DNA of 64,000 nt from Bacteroidota bacterium (GTDB lineage Bacteria; Bacteroidota; Bacteroidia; B-17B0; Aurantibacillaceae): contig JACPOC010000022.1 in the NCBI GenBank assembly GCA_016185125.1, forward strand, positions 62,001-126,000. The letters are read 5' to 3'. A model generated the notes under the pieces. That model saw only the letters and a list, made by a program, of their open reading frames with translations. It ran no database searches and had not been told where the DNA came from. This document shows, piece by piece, positions 19,382 to 27,562 of this stretch. The stretch's first letter is position 1. Each line of letters begins with the position of its first letter. A program made the position numbers and the translations under genes.

Positions 19382-19624
19382 ATGTTCACAAACCATTTTA
19401 TAAAATTAGGAGCAATTGCAGCCTTATTGCTTCTTACTATCGGCTTTACCATTTATAGGCTTCCCGTAAAAAATAACCTGAAGGCGGGGATGAGTAACGA
19501 GTTGTTTTTTTCTGAGACAAAAATTTCGCAAACAGAAAATTCGGATATTAACGAATCTACTTCTCGCATTTATTTCAGCATTTTTAAATTCGTGAGCAAT
19601 CTGGTTCCAACGGGCTCAAAGTAA
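19382..19624 (+). CDS. Small single-pass membrane or exported protein, unknown
   Basis: An 80-residue reading frame with a convincing N-terminal hydrophobic segment (IKLGAIAALLLLTIGFTIY) followed by a polar tail with many Ser, Asn and Glu residues. It lies alone between yidC and carA on the same strand, 169 bases after yidC. I recognise no family. Codon use and the signal-anchor-like start make it plausible as a real gene, but it is short and unsupported by any motif. Confidence 0.45.
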   Translation: MFTNHFIKLGAIAALLLLTIGFTIYRLPVKNNLKAGMSNELFFSETKISQTENSDINESTSRIYFSIFKFVSNLVPTGSK

Positions 19625-19687
19625 TTTTTAGTTTCAACAATCCTTCAACAGCCCTTTTCCATTATCAAATTTGTCGCATCTTTGCAT

Positions 19688-19705
19688 TTTAGATTTAAAT
19701 CTAAA
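19688..19705. promoter_or_regulatory. Perfect 18-bp palindrome at the carA start
   Basis: TTTAGATTTAAATCTAAA reads the same on both strands and ends two bases before the carA ATG. A near-consensus -7 box (CATCTTTG, 19677-19684) with TTTT 18 bases upstream (19655-19658) puts the transcription start at about 19691, inside the palindrome. A repressor operator is the natural reading, but no regulator is known from the sequence. Confidence 0.5.
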
Positions 19706-19707
19706 CT

Positions 19708-20823
19708 ATGCAATTAAAGTATACCCCGCAGCCTTCAGCTATTTTATTATTACAGGACGGAAAAGTGTTTCACGGAAAAGCCGCCGGAAAAAAAGGAACT
19801 ACCACCGGAGAAATTTGCTTTAACACCGGAATGAGCGGTTATCAGGAGATTTTTACCGATCCATCCTATTACGGACAAGTTTTGGTAATGAATAACGCGC
19901 ATATTGGCAATTACGGCATTGAAGAAAGTGAAGTGGAAAGTGAGGGCGTAAAAATTTCGGGCATGGTTTGCAAAAAATTTAATGTTGGATATTCTCGTCC
20001 GCGTGCCACTAAAAGTTTACAGCAATATTTTGAAGAGAATAACATTGTTGCCATTAGCGATGTTGACACCCGCGCCATAGTGAGATATATTCGCGATAAA
20101 GGTTCTATGAACTGTATTATTTCTTCGGAAGAAAGTGATATTGAAGTGTTAAAAGAAAAGTTGGCGAAAGTACCAAGTATGGAAGGCTTAGAGCTTTCTT
20201 CTAAAGTGGCAACCAAACAATGCTATTTTGTGGGCGATGAAAAAGCCAAACACAAAGTAGCGGTGATGGATTACGGAGTTAAAAAAAATATTATTCGTTG
20301 TTTAACCGAAAGAGATTGTTACGTAAAAGTTTTTCCAATGAAAACTACTTTGCAGGAAGTAATGGATTTTAATCCTGACGGAATTATGTTAGGTAATGGC
20401 CCCGGCGATCCCGGCGTAATGAAAGATGAAATTGCCTTGGTAAAACAATTGGTGGATGCAGGCAAACCTGTTTTTGGTATTTGTCTGGGACATCAACTGT
20501 TGGCCTTGTCGCAGGGTATCAGTACTTATAAAATGCATGCGGGCCATCGGGGAATTAACCATCCGGTAAAAAATCTAATCAGCGGAAAAAGCGAAATTAC
20601 TTCACAAAATCATGGCTTTACGGTAAGTGAAGAAGAAATAGGAAAACACAAAAATATTGAAATCACGCACGTGAATCTTAACGATAAAACCATTGAAGGA
20701 ATTCGTTTAAAGGACAGAAGTGCTTTCTCCGTTCAATATCATCCCGAAGCAAATCCTGGTCCTTACGATGCGCGTTATTTGTTTGATGAGTTCGTAAAAA
20801 ATATTGAGAATTCGAAAAACTAA
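19708..20823 (+). CDS. carA: Carbamoyl phosphate synthase small subunit CarA
   Basis: A 371-residue glutaminase subunit. The N-terminal CPSase domain starts with AILLLQDGKVFHGKAAG. The class I amidotransferase domain has the nucleophile C259 in FGICLGHQLLALSQG and the His/Glu pair in VQYHPEANPGPYDARYLF. It frees ammonia from glutamine and passes it to CarB, making carbamoyl phosphate for arginine and pyrimidines. carB is not in the window. The hemJ-like gene starts 2 bases after the stop. The palindrome at the start suggests local transcriptional control. Confidence 0.96.
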   Translation: MQLKYTPQPSAILLLQDGKVFHGKAAGKKGTTTGEICFNTGMSGYQEIFTDPSYYGQVLVMNNAHIGNYGIEESEVESEGVKISGMVCKKFNVGYSRPRATKSLQQYFEENNIVAISDVDTRAIVRYIRDKGSMNCIISSEESDIEVLKEKLAKVPSMEGLELSSKVATKQCYFVGDEKAKHKVAVMDYGVKKNIIRCLTERDCYVKVFPMKTTLQEVMDFNPDGIMLGNGPGDPGVMKDEIALVKQLVDAGKPVFGICLGHQLLALSQGISTYKMHAGHRGINHPVKNLISGKSEITSQNHGFTVSEEEIGKHKNIEITHVNLNDKTIEGIRLKDRSAFSVQYHPEANPGPYDARYLFDEFVKNIENSKN

Positions 20824-20825
20824 AA

Positions 20826-21410
20826 ATGGACTACGCTTACATAAAAGCCCTGCATATTATTTTTGTTGTTTGTTGGTTTGCGGCACTTTTTTACATTGTG
20901 CGTTTATTTATTTACGCCACCGAAGCTCAGTTAAAAACCGAAGCTGAAAAAAATATTTTAACACCGCAGTTTTTATTAATGCAACGCAAGCTTTGGTTCA
21001 TTATTGGATGGCCAAGCATGATAGGCACTTTTGTTTTTGGAACCTGGATGCTGTATTTAAACCCGGTACTTTTATCCATGCCATGGATGTGGTTAAAATT
21101 AATATTGGTAAGCTTGTTGGCTATTTATCATTTCGAGTGCCAGCGAATTTTTAAAAAACAACGCGAAGAAAAATTTAATTATACCTCTTTTAAATTACGT
21201 TTGTTTAATGAACTGGCCACTGTTTTTTTGGTAGCCATTGTTTTTTTAGCTGTAGTAAAATCACAAAACGGTTTGTTGTGGGGCTTGTTGGGTTTAATTG
21301 CTTTTGCAGCCATGCTCATGCTTGGTGTTACGCTTTACAAAAACAACAGATTAAAACAAGAGCTGAAAGAAAATTCTTCTGATAAATTGGAAGGCAATAA
21401 TAAATCCTAA
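20826..21410 (+). CDS. hemJ: HemJ-like protoporphyrinogen IX oxidase / CopD-type membrane protein
   Basis: A 194-residue inner membrane protein with four or five hydrophobic helices. The first has the conserved His in YIKALHIIFVVCWFAALFY, and the third begins LWFIIGWPSMIGTFVFG. A further conserved His is in LLAIYHFECQRIFKKQRE. These fit HemJ, which oxidises protoporphyrinogen IX to protoporphyrin IX in heme synthesis in bacteria lacking HemG and HemY. The C-terminus has an extra hydrophobic helix and a polar tail. It lies 2 bases after carA. The gene symbol is likely but the family also includes proteins of unproven function. Confidence 0.8.
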   Translation: MDYAYIKALHIIFVVCWFAALFYIVRLFIYATEAQLKTEAEKNILTPQFLLMQRKLWFIIGWPSMIGTFVFGTWMLYLNPVLLSMPWMWLKLILVSLLAIYHFECQRIFKKQREEKFNYTSFKLRLFNELATVFLVAIVFLAVVKSQNGLLWGLLGLIAFAAMLMLGVTLYKNNRLKQELKENSSDKLEGNNKS

Positions 21411-21429
21411 CAGGGCTTTAAAAATAGCA

Positions 21430-22959
21430 TTAAATTCCCAAGTCAAAAACAATACCCTGAGCCAGCGGTAATTTTGCGCCCCAATTAATAGTGTTTGTTT
21501 GTCTGCGCATATATGCTTTCCAAGCATCCGATCCGCTTTCGCGCCCGCCGCCCGTTTCTTTTTCGCCGCCAAATGCACCGCCAATTTCCGCGCCGCTGGT
21601 TCCGATATTTACATTCGCTATTCCGCAATCGCTTCCGCTAACACTTAAAAATAATTCTGCTTCACGCATGTTTAAAGTCATGATGGCACTTGATAAACCC
21701 TGAGGCACACCATTTTGCAAGGCAATTGCTTCTTCTAGTGTTTTATATTTCATAATGTATAAAATAGGCGCAAAAGTTTCGTGCTGCACAATTTTCATTT
21801 TGTTTTCGGCTTCGGCAATGGCGGGTTTTACATAACAACCGCTTTCGTATCCGTTTCCTTCAAGTACAGCTCCGGCAACAATTATTTTTCCGCCTTCTTT
21901 TACTACACTATCCAATGCGGTTAAATAATTTTTTACGGCATCTTTATCAATAAGCGGACCCACATGATTTCCTTCATCTAAAGGATTACCTATTTTTAAC
22001 TGACTGTAAGCTTTTGCCAAACGTTCTTTTGCTTTATCGTAAATGCTTTCGTGAATAATTAATCTTCTTGTAGTAGTGCAGCGTTGCCCTGCAGTTCCCA
22101 CCGCTCCAAAAATAGCGCCTACTAAAGTGCTGTCGAGATCCGCATTTTCAGTGATGATAATGGCGTTGTTTCCGCCAAGTTCTAAAATAGATTTTCCAAA
22201 TCGTTCTGCTACTTTAGCGCCTACAATTCTTCCCATTCTTGTTGAGCCTGTTGCTGAAATCAAAGGAACGTTGGTATCTTCGGTTAGTAATTGCCCTATT
22301 TCGTAATTTCCGTTTATTAAGCAGGAAATTCCTTCGGGTAAATTGTTTTCTTTGGCTACTTCATTCCAAATATGCTGACAAGCAACCGAGCATAAAGGAG
22401 TTTTTTCGGAAGGTTTCCAGATGCACACATCACCGCAAATCCAACCCAAAGCAGTGTTCCAGGCCCAAACGGCTACCGGAAAATTAAAGGCGGAAATAAT
22501 CCCTACAATACCTAAGGGATGCCATTGTTCCATCATGCGGTGATTAGGCCTTTCGCTGTGCATTTGTAAACCATACAATTGACGAGATAATCCTACCGCA
22601 AAATCGCAGATGTCTATCATTTCCTGAACTTCGCCCAAACCTTCCTGATAAGATTTGCCCATTTCATAGGAAACCAATTTCCCTAAATCGGCTTTTTTAG
22701 CGCGTAATTTATCGCCAAACTGACGCACATATTCGCCACGCCTTGGCGCAGGAAGTTCTCTCCAGAATTTGAACGCACTTTTAGCCGCGGCTATTACTTT
22801 ATTATAATCTTCCTTAGAAGCTGATTTTACTTTGCCAATTAATTTACCATCTACCGGGCTATAGGATTCAAGCACGCTGCCGTTAGAAAACCAGTTTAAA
22901 CCGGTAGAACAACCTTCGTTAACTTCTTTAATACCTAATGCTTTAAGAACGTTTTGCAT
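21430..22959 (-). CDS. Aldehyde dehydrogenase, ALDH7/antiquitin type (aminoadipate semialdehyde dehydrogenase-like)
   Basis: A 509-residue NAD-dependent aldehyde dehydrogenase. General base E260 lies in LELGGNNAI and nucleophile C294 in GTAGQRCTTTRR, with the normal 34-residue spacing. PLGIVGIISAFNFPVAVWAWN and WKPSEKTPLC form the NAD site. GERPNHRM-type segments and the C-terminal INWGAKLPLAQGIVFDLG favour the ALDH7 family, which oxidises alpha-aminoadipic semialdehyde in lysine catabolism. It is monocistronic and convergent with the hemJ-like gene. Substrate is inferred from family resemblance only. Confidence 0.92.
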   Translation of the reverse strand: MQNVLKALGIKEVNEGCSTGLNWFSNGSVLESYSPVDGKLIGKVKSASKEDYNKVIAAAKSAFKFWRELPAPRRGEYVRQFGDKLRAKKADLGKLVSYEMGKSYQEGLGEVQEMIDICDFAVGLSRQLYGLQMHSERPNHRMMEQWHPLGIVGIISAFNFPVAVWAWNTALGWICGDVCIWKPSEKTPLCSVACQHIWNEVAKENNLPEGISCLINGNYEIGQLLTEDTNVPLISATGSTRMGRIVGAKVAERFGKSILELGGNNAIIITENADLDSTLVGAIFGAVGTAGQRCTTTRRLIIHESIYDKAKERLAKAYSQLKIGNPLDEGNHVGPLIDKDAVKNYLTALDSVVKEGGKIIVAGAVLEGNGYESGCYVKPAIAEAENKMKIVQHETFAPILYIMKYKTLEEAIALQNGVPQGLSSAIMTLNMREAELFLSVSGSDCGIANVNIGTSGAEIGGAFGGEKETGGGRESGSDAWKAYMRRQTNTINWGAKLPLAQGIVFDLGI

Positions 22960-22977
22960 AAACTAAATTTTAGGATG

Positions 22978-22985
22978 CAAAGATA
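22978..22985 (-). promoter_or_regulatory. Minus-strand -7 element (TATCTTTG) for the ALDH gene
   Basis: On the minus strand TATCTTTG fits TAnnTTTG and ends 18 bases before the ATG at 22959. No TTTG -33 element is obvious. Confidence 0.45.
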
Positions 22986-23073
22986 ATATTTATTTGAGGC
23001 GGGAGATAGGCAGTTTTTAACTCTAAAATTATGTTAAAATATCCTTTAGCACGTTTTTTGATGGATAATAACA

Positions 23074-24609
23074 ATGAAGCGTAAAATTCAAAATATTGAG
23101 CTTGCATATTTAACCATTGATGATTATCAGGAATTAAAGCAGGCTATGACGCACTCTTACCCCACTATGCCCAATTCATATTGGGAAGAACATCACATCA
23201 AAACATTGTTGAATATTTTCCCCGAAGGCCAAATAAGTGTAAAAGTTGACGGACACATTGCCGGTTGCGCCTTATCCATTATCATTGATCACGAAAAATT
23301 TGAAGAACAGCATACCTATAAAGAAATAACAGGAAACTATACCTTTAGTACTCACACCCAAGATGGCGATACACTTTACGGCATTGATGTTTTTGTGAAG
23401 CCCGAATTCAGGGGATTGCGTTTGGGAAGAAGGCTATACGAATATCGCAAGGAGCATTGCGAAAAACTGAATTTAAAAGGTATTGTTTTTGGGGGAAGGA
23501 TACCCAATTACCACAAGTATGCCGATAAAATGAGTCCGAAAGAATATATTGAAAAAGTAAAGACCACCGAAATTCACGACCCTGTTTTAAACTTTCAGTT
23601 ATCAAACGATTTTTATCCTGTAAAAGTACTAACCGGTTATTTGGAAGGCGATAAAGTTTCTAAGGAATACGCTGTTCTTTTAAAGTGGGATAATATTTAT
23701 TATGAGAAGCCTTCGAGCAGAACCATTGATATTAAAAAAGTAGTGCGTTTGGGCTTGGTGCAATGGCAAATGCGGCCTTATAAAGATATAAAAGAACTCA
23801 TGCAGCAGGTAGAATATTTTGTGGATACGCTCAGTGGCTATAAAAGCGATTTCGCGGTGTTCCCTGAATTTTTTAACGCCCCCTTAATGGCCGAATACAA
23901 TCATTTAAGCGAATCAGAAGCCATTCGACGATTAGCTGATTATACTTTACCCCTGGTTCAGGAATTCTCAAAATTATCCATCTCTTACAACATCAATATC
24001 ATTACCGGAAGCATGCCCGAAGTAGTTAACGACCGCCTTTATAATGTTGGATATTTATGTAAACGAAATGGTTCCATTGAACGCTACGAAAAATTACACA
24101 TTACACCCGGCGAAGAACGTGTCTGGGGAATGCGTGGCGGCAACACGCTCCAAACTTTTGAAACCGATTGCGGAAGAATTGGAATACTGATAAGTTACGA
24201 TGTTCAGTTTCCGGAGTTAAGCCGCCTGTTGGCCGATGAAGGAATGGATATTTTATTTGTTCCTTTTTTAACCGATACTCAAAACGGCTACACAGGCATA
24301 CGGCAATGCGCACAGGCCAGGGCCATTGAAAACGAATGTTACATTGCCATTATTGGCAGCGTAGGCAATTTGCCGCAAGTGCATAATATGGATATTCAAT
24401 ACGCGCAATCTATGGTGTTTACTCCCTGCGATTTTTCTTTTCCTACCAACGGTATTCGTTCGGAGGCTACACCAAATACAGAAATGATATTGATCTCGGA
24501 TGTGGATTTAGATTTGTTGCGTGAGCTCCATAATTACGGTAGCGTTAAAAATCTGAAAGACCGTCGCCTTGATTTTTATAATTTGAAAAAAAGGGAGAAG
24601 CCTGATTGA
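23074..24609 (+). CDS. GNAT acetyltransferase fused to carbon-nitrogen hydrolase (nitrilase-like), catalytic Cys replaced by Ser
   Basis: A 511-residue two-domain protein. Residues about 1-170 are a GNAT domain (VFVKPEFRGLRLGRRLYEYR is the acetyl-CoA loop). Residues about 225-500 are a nitrilase fold: the Glu is in DFAVFPEFFNAP and the Lys in YEKLHITPGEE. The third member of the triad, normally Cys in ICYDxxFPE, is here S374 (AGT at 24193-24195) in ILISYDVQFPEL. The rest of the domain is intact, including PFLTDTQNGY and CAQARAIENECY. The fusion is a recognised Bacteroidota architecture of unknown substrate. Without the Cys it may be inactive as a hydrolase or have a sequencing error. The ATG gives a start in good alignment with the GNAT fold. 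Confidence 0.88.
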   Translation: MKRKIQNIELAYLTIDDYQELKQAMTHSYPTMPNSYWEEHHIKTLLNIFPEGQISVKVDGHIAGCALSIIIDHEKFEEQHTYKEITGNYTFSTHTQDGDTLYGIDVFVKPEFRGLRLGRRLYEYRKEHCEKLNLKGIVFGGRIPNYHKYADKMSPKEYIEKVKTTEIHDPVLNFQLSNDFYPVKVLTGYLEGDKVSKEYAVLLKWDNIYYEKPSSRTIDIKKVVRLGLVQWQMRPYKDIKELMQQVEYFVDTLSGYKSDFAVFPEFFNAPLMAEYNHLSESEAIRRLADYTLPLVQEFSKLSISYNINIITGSMPEVVNDRLYNVGYLCKRNGSIERYEKLHITPGEERVWGMRGGNTLQTFETDCGRIGILISYDVQFPELSRLLADEGMDILFVPFLTDTQNGYTGIRQCAQARAIENECYIAIIGSVGNLPQVHNMDIQYAQSMVFTPCDFSFPTNGIRSEATPNTEMILISDVDLDLLRELHNYGSVKNLKDRRLDFYNLKKREKPD

Positions 24610-24702
24610 TGTTGTCTTTCTTTTTACCACAGGGAAATAGGGAGGTACGGAGAAATTAGAGCTGCAGGATGCCGCCGCCAATTTACTCGTAACAGTTTAG
24701 TT

Positions 24703-24788
24703 GTAATTTCGAGTAGCGAGCTTAGGAGCGTATCTAGAAACATTCCCTACATCTCTCGATACAATTTTTCGCTACCGCCGCAAATTAC
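24703..24788. repeat. Imperfect palindromic intergenic repeat (REP/MITE-like)
   Basis: Nested inverted repeats: outer arms 24703-24719 and 24769-24788 share GTAATTT and GTAGCGA in inverse orientation, and inner arms 24730-24738 and 24754-24762 match at 8 of 9 bases. It can fold into one long hairpin. It sits between two convergent genes, where a bidirectional transcription barrier would fit. The sequence has the look of a short palindromic repeat common in Bacteroidota intergenic regions. Confidence 0.6.
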
Positions 24789-24814
24789 ACCGGCTGTTAA
24801 CCGATGTTTAAAAT

Positions 24815-27418
24815 TTATCTCGCTCTCGCTTTTACAAACTGATGTTTTTCATATTTGGCGCGTCCTAGTTCATGGTCGCCGCGGTATTTTGGCCCGCCTA
24901 CTTTATACTTTTTACTGAAACGTAATTTTTTTACGTTTCCGCCCTTCGCTTCAACAGCTTCTTTTACGCGCTCTTGTAACTTATTTGCGCGTGCAGAAGC
25001 AAGTTTTTTATTATTACCGTTAAATACCCTTGTTGGCACACGCGATGCGCTGGCATTGATACTTACCTGCACGGTTCTTTTTTTGCTTAATTCCACAATA
25101 TTATCAACAAAAGCAATCCATTCCGCATCGTCGTCATTCTGCTGAACGTTATATTTAAAGAAAAATTCGTAGCGTGATGGCGAAGAGTTAGAGGAAGCGG
25201 TTGAGGTATTTCCGGATTGTGCTCCGCCAACAAACACAGTTTTAGAAATACGTTTGCCTTTAGCGCCTTTGGTAGAAAAAGAAACGCTCTCAGAAACATT
25301 TCCGTCATTTGAAGCGGTAATGCCATAGTTCATATCAGGACTTAACTCAATGTCTTTAGCAGCACCTTTAGCATCTGTAGTAACGTCTACTTTATTTCCA
25401 TCAGCGTCGGTTAAGGTAACAGTAGCGTTAGGTATAATCTTTTTTGTTTTGGCGTTCTTTACAATCACATCCAAAACAAGATCTTTAGTAGTAGTTTTAT
25501 CAGCCTTTCCGCTCATATAAACAACCTGATTAATTACTTTGCCGGATTTAACGCCCTTGGTATTAATTTCAGAAACCACCGATTTTTTGCCGTCTGCTTC
25601 AGCAAATAAGCTATATTTTTTATCTGCTTTTAATTCAATTCCTTCTTGTTTGCCGGTTTGATTTACGTCAAATGTTTGAGTGGCTCCGCCTTCTTCCTGC
25701 AAAGTAAGCTTAGCGCCTGACACTGCTTTTTTATTTTTGTTGTTGTCAAACACAAGGGCATTTAAAATAATGGTTTTTTGCCTGGCTTTAACTTTACCTA
25801 GTAATTTTACAGGCTCAAGATTTACTTCGCGTTTAATTTCGGTATAAGTTAACTCATTGGTTACAAAAACATCTTCGTTGTAAAACTCCTCGCCGTTACC
25901 TGTTTGATACGAGAAATTATACTCTTTACCCGGGGGCAAAATGGTTGAAAATGTTCCGTTTACCATTTTAGGGCGGTAGGTTCCAATTACTTCACCGGTT
26001 TGTTTATCACGCACTACAATTAAAATATCATCAGGTAATTTATCTCCTTCCGAAGGAATTATTTGTCCTTTAAATAAGGCAAGCGGTTTTTCTTTAGCTT
26101 CAGGAATAGAGATCATGTAAATATCTTTTTCGCCCATGCTGCCTTCTTTAGCGGAAGAAAAATAGCCGCGCTTTCCATCGGGTGAGGCAATATAAAACAC
26201 GTCGTCATCAGTAGTGTTAATGGGGTAACCAATGTTAGAAACATCGGTAAATTGATTTTCTTCGTTAAGGGACGCGAACATTATGTCAAATCCTCCCATG
26301 GTTTTATGTCCTTTTGAGGCAAAGAAAAACGTTTTTCCGTCAGGGTGAATAAAAGCGCCGTCCTCATCATATTCTGTATTAATGGTTGGGCCCATGTTTA
26401 AGGCTTTGCTCCATTTGCCGTTTGGTAATTTAATACAGCGGTAAATGTCTCTTCCGCCCAAACCTCCCGGCCTGTCTGATACAAAAAATAACACATTTCC
26501 ATCAGCGCTTAAACACGCGTGTGATTCCCAATATTTTGTATTAACATTAGAGCCAAATTCCTTTAATGTACTCCAATCTTTTCCATCAAAAGTACTGTAG
26601 TAAATATTTCCACCCATTCCATCGCCGCCATCTTTGTATAAAATCAGGGTTTGTCCGTCAGGAGTCAGGTTAATAGAGGCTTCCATACTGCTGCTGTTAA
26701 TGTTAGCAGAGATAGGCTGAGGAGAGCTCCATCTGCCCATTTCATCTTTATAAGCAACTACCACATCTTCATTAAAAACCCCGTTAATATCTTTTAAACC
26801 CCCTGTAGTATTTGGCCTGCGGGTGGTGTAAATAAGCATACGCTCATCGGCACTTAACACCGGGCTATATTCAGGGTATTGGGAGTTAATACTGTCGCCT
26901 AAATTGGTAATTTGAATGTTTAAAGGAGCTGCGGCAAGTTCTTTTGCATAAGCGCATTCCGCTTTTTCCTTATCAAGCATTTTTTTCCAATCTTTATCTT
27001 TAGCATTTACAAATTTGGCAAAGTTATCGTATTGAGCGGTTGCTTCATCAAATTTATAATTGATGTGAAGCGCTTGGCCGTAAAAATAATGGGCTAAAGG
27101 AGGAGCCGCTTTTTCAAGGTGATTATCATTTTTATAAGTACGTGAAATATTGGTAATAGCTTTTGCTAAAAAACCTTCTGCCTTCACTTTTTGTGTGGGG
27201 GAATGCAGATAAGTAATTCCTAAAAGATAATTTATGTTGGCGTTGGTGGAATCTATCTGATACGCGGCGTCGAAATTTTCCTGGGCTACAGAAAAATTAT
27301 CTTCCAGCAATAAAAACGAACCTTCCTGAAAATAATCCTTATACGAACCTCCGGCTTTAACCTGAGCTTTAGAATTAAACGCAATAACAACCAGAACACA
27401 AGCTAATAACTTCCTCAT
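24815..27418 (-). CDS. TPR-PD40 protein with degenerate OmpA-like C-terminus (SprE/PorE-type)
   Basis: An 867-residue exported protein (signal ending FNSKAQ). In order: TPR-like helices at about 25-140, a PD40 beta-propeller at about 185-455 (repeats such as EASINLTPDGQTLILYKDG and LSADGNVLFFVSDRPGG), two or three Ig/CNA-B-like modules at about 460-730, and an OmpA-like domain at about 750-867. The last domain keeps KLASARANKLQERV but lacks the Asp of the HTDxxG peptidoglycan motif (INASASRVP instead) and ends in a very basic tail. Such proteins connect T9SS components to the cell wall. It stands alone here, not next to a PorP/SprF gene. The role in T9SS is inference. Confidence 0.85.
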   Translation of the reverse strand: MRKLLACVLVVIAFNSKAQVKAGGSYKDYFQEGSFLLLEDNFSVAQENFDAAYQIDSTNANINYLLGITYLHSPTQKVKAEGFLAKAITNISRTYKNDNHLEKAAPPLAHYFYGQALHINYKFDEATAQYDNFAKFVNAKDKDWKKMLDKEKAECAYAKELAAAPLNIQITNLGDSINSQYPEYSPVLSADERMLIYTTRRPNTTGGLKDINGVFNEDVVVAYKDEMGRWSSPQPISANINSSSMEASINLTPDGQTLILYKDGGDGMGGNIYYSTFDGKDWSTLKEFGSNVNTKYWESHACLSADGNVLFFVSDRPGGLGGRDIYRCIKLPNGKWSKALNMGPTINTEYDEDGAFIHPDGKTFFFASKGHKTMGGFDIMFASLNEENQFTDVSNIGYPINTTDDDVFYIASPDGKRGYFSSAKEGSMGEKDIYMISIPEAKEKPLALFKGQIIPSEGDKLPDDILIVVRDKQTGEVIGTYRPKMVNGTFSTILPPGKEYNFSYQTGNGEEFYNEDVFVTNELTYTEIKREVNLEPVKLLGKVKARQKTIILNALVFDNNKNKKAVSGAKLTLQEEGGATQTFDVNQTGKQEGIELKADKKYSLFAEADGKKSVVSEINTKGVKSGKVINQVVYMSGKADKTTTKDLVLDVIVKNAKTKKIIPNATVTLTDADGNKVDVTTDAKGAAKDIELSPDMNYGITASNDGNVSESVSFSTKGAKGKRISKTVFVGGAQSGNTSTASSNSSPSRYEFFFKYNVQQNDDDAEWIAFVDNIVELSKKRTVQVSINASASRVPTRVFNGNNKKLASARANKLQERVKEAVEAKGGNVKKLRFSKKYKVGGPKYRGDHELGRAKYEKHQFVKARAR

Positions 27419-27535
27419 CGATAAAAAGTTTTAATAAGGAGCAAATATATCATTTAATTTTAAAATACAATAGATTGATAGGGTAATTTACCTCCTTAAT
27501 CGACTTCGAAGAAATGGCTTATGGCGTTATTTTTC

Positions 27536-27543
27536 TATCTTTG
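27536..27543 (+). promoter_or_regulatory. Bacteroidota -7 element (TATCTTTG) for prfC
   Basis: TATCTTTG matches TAnnTTTG and ends 19 bases before the prfC ATG at 27563. A -33 TTTG is not obvious. Confidence 0.5.
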
Positions 27544-27562
27544 CCACCCATTTTAACTATTA

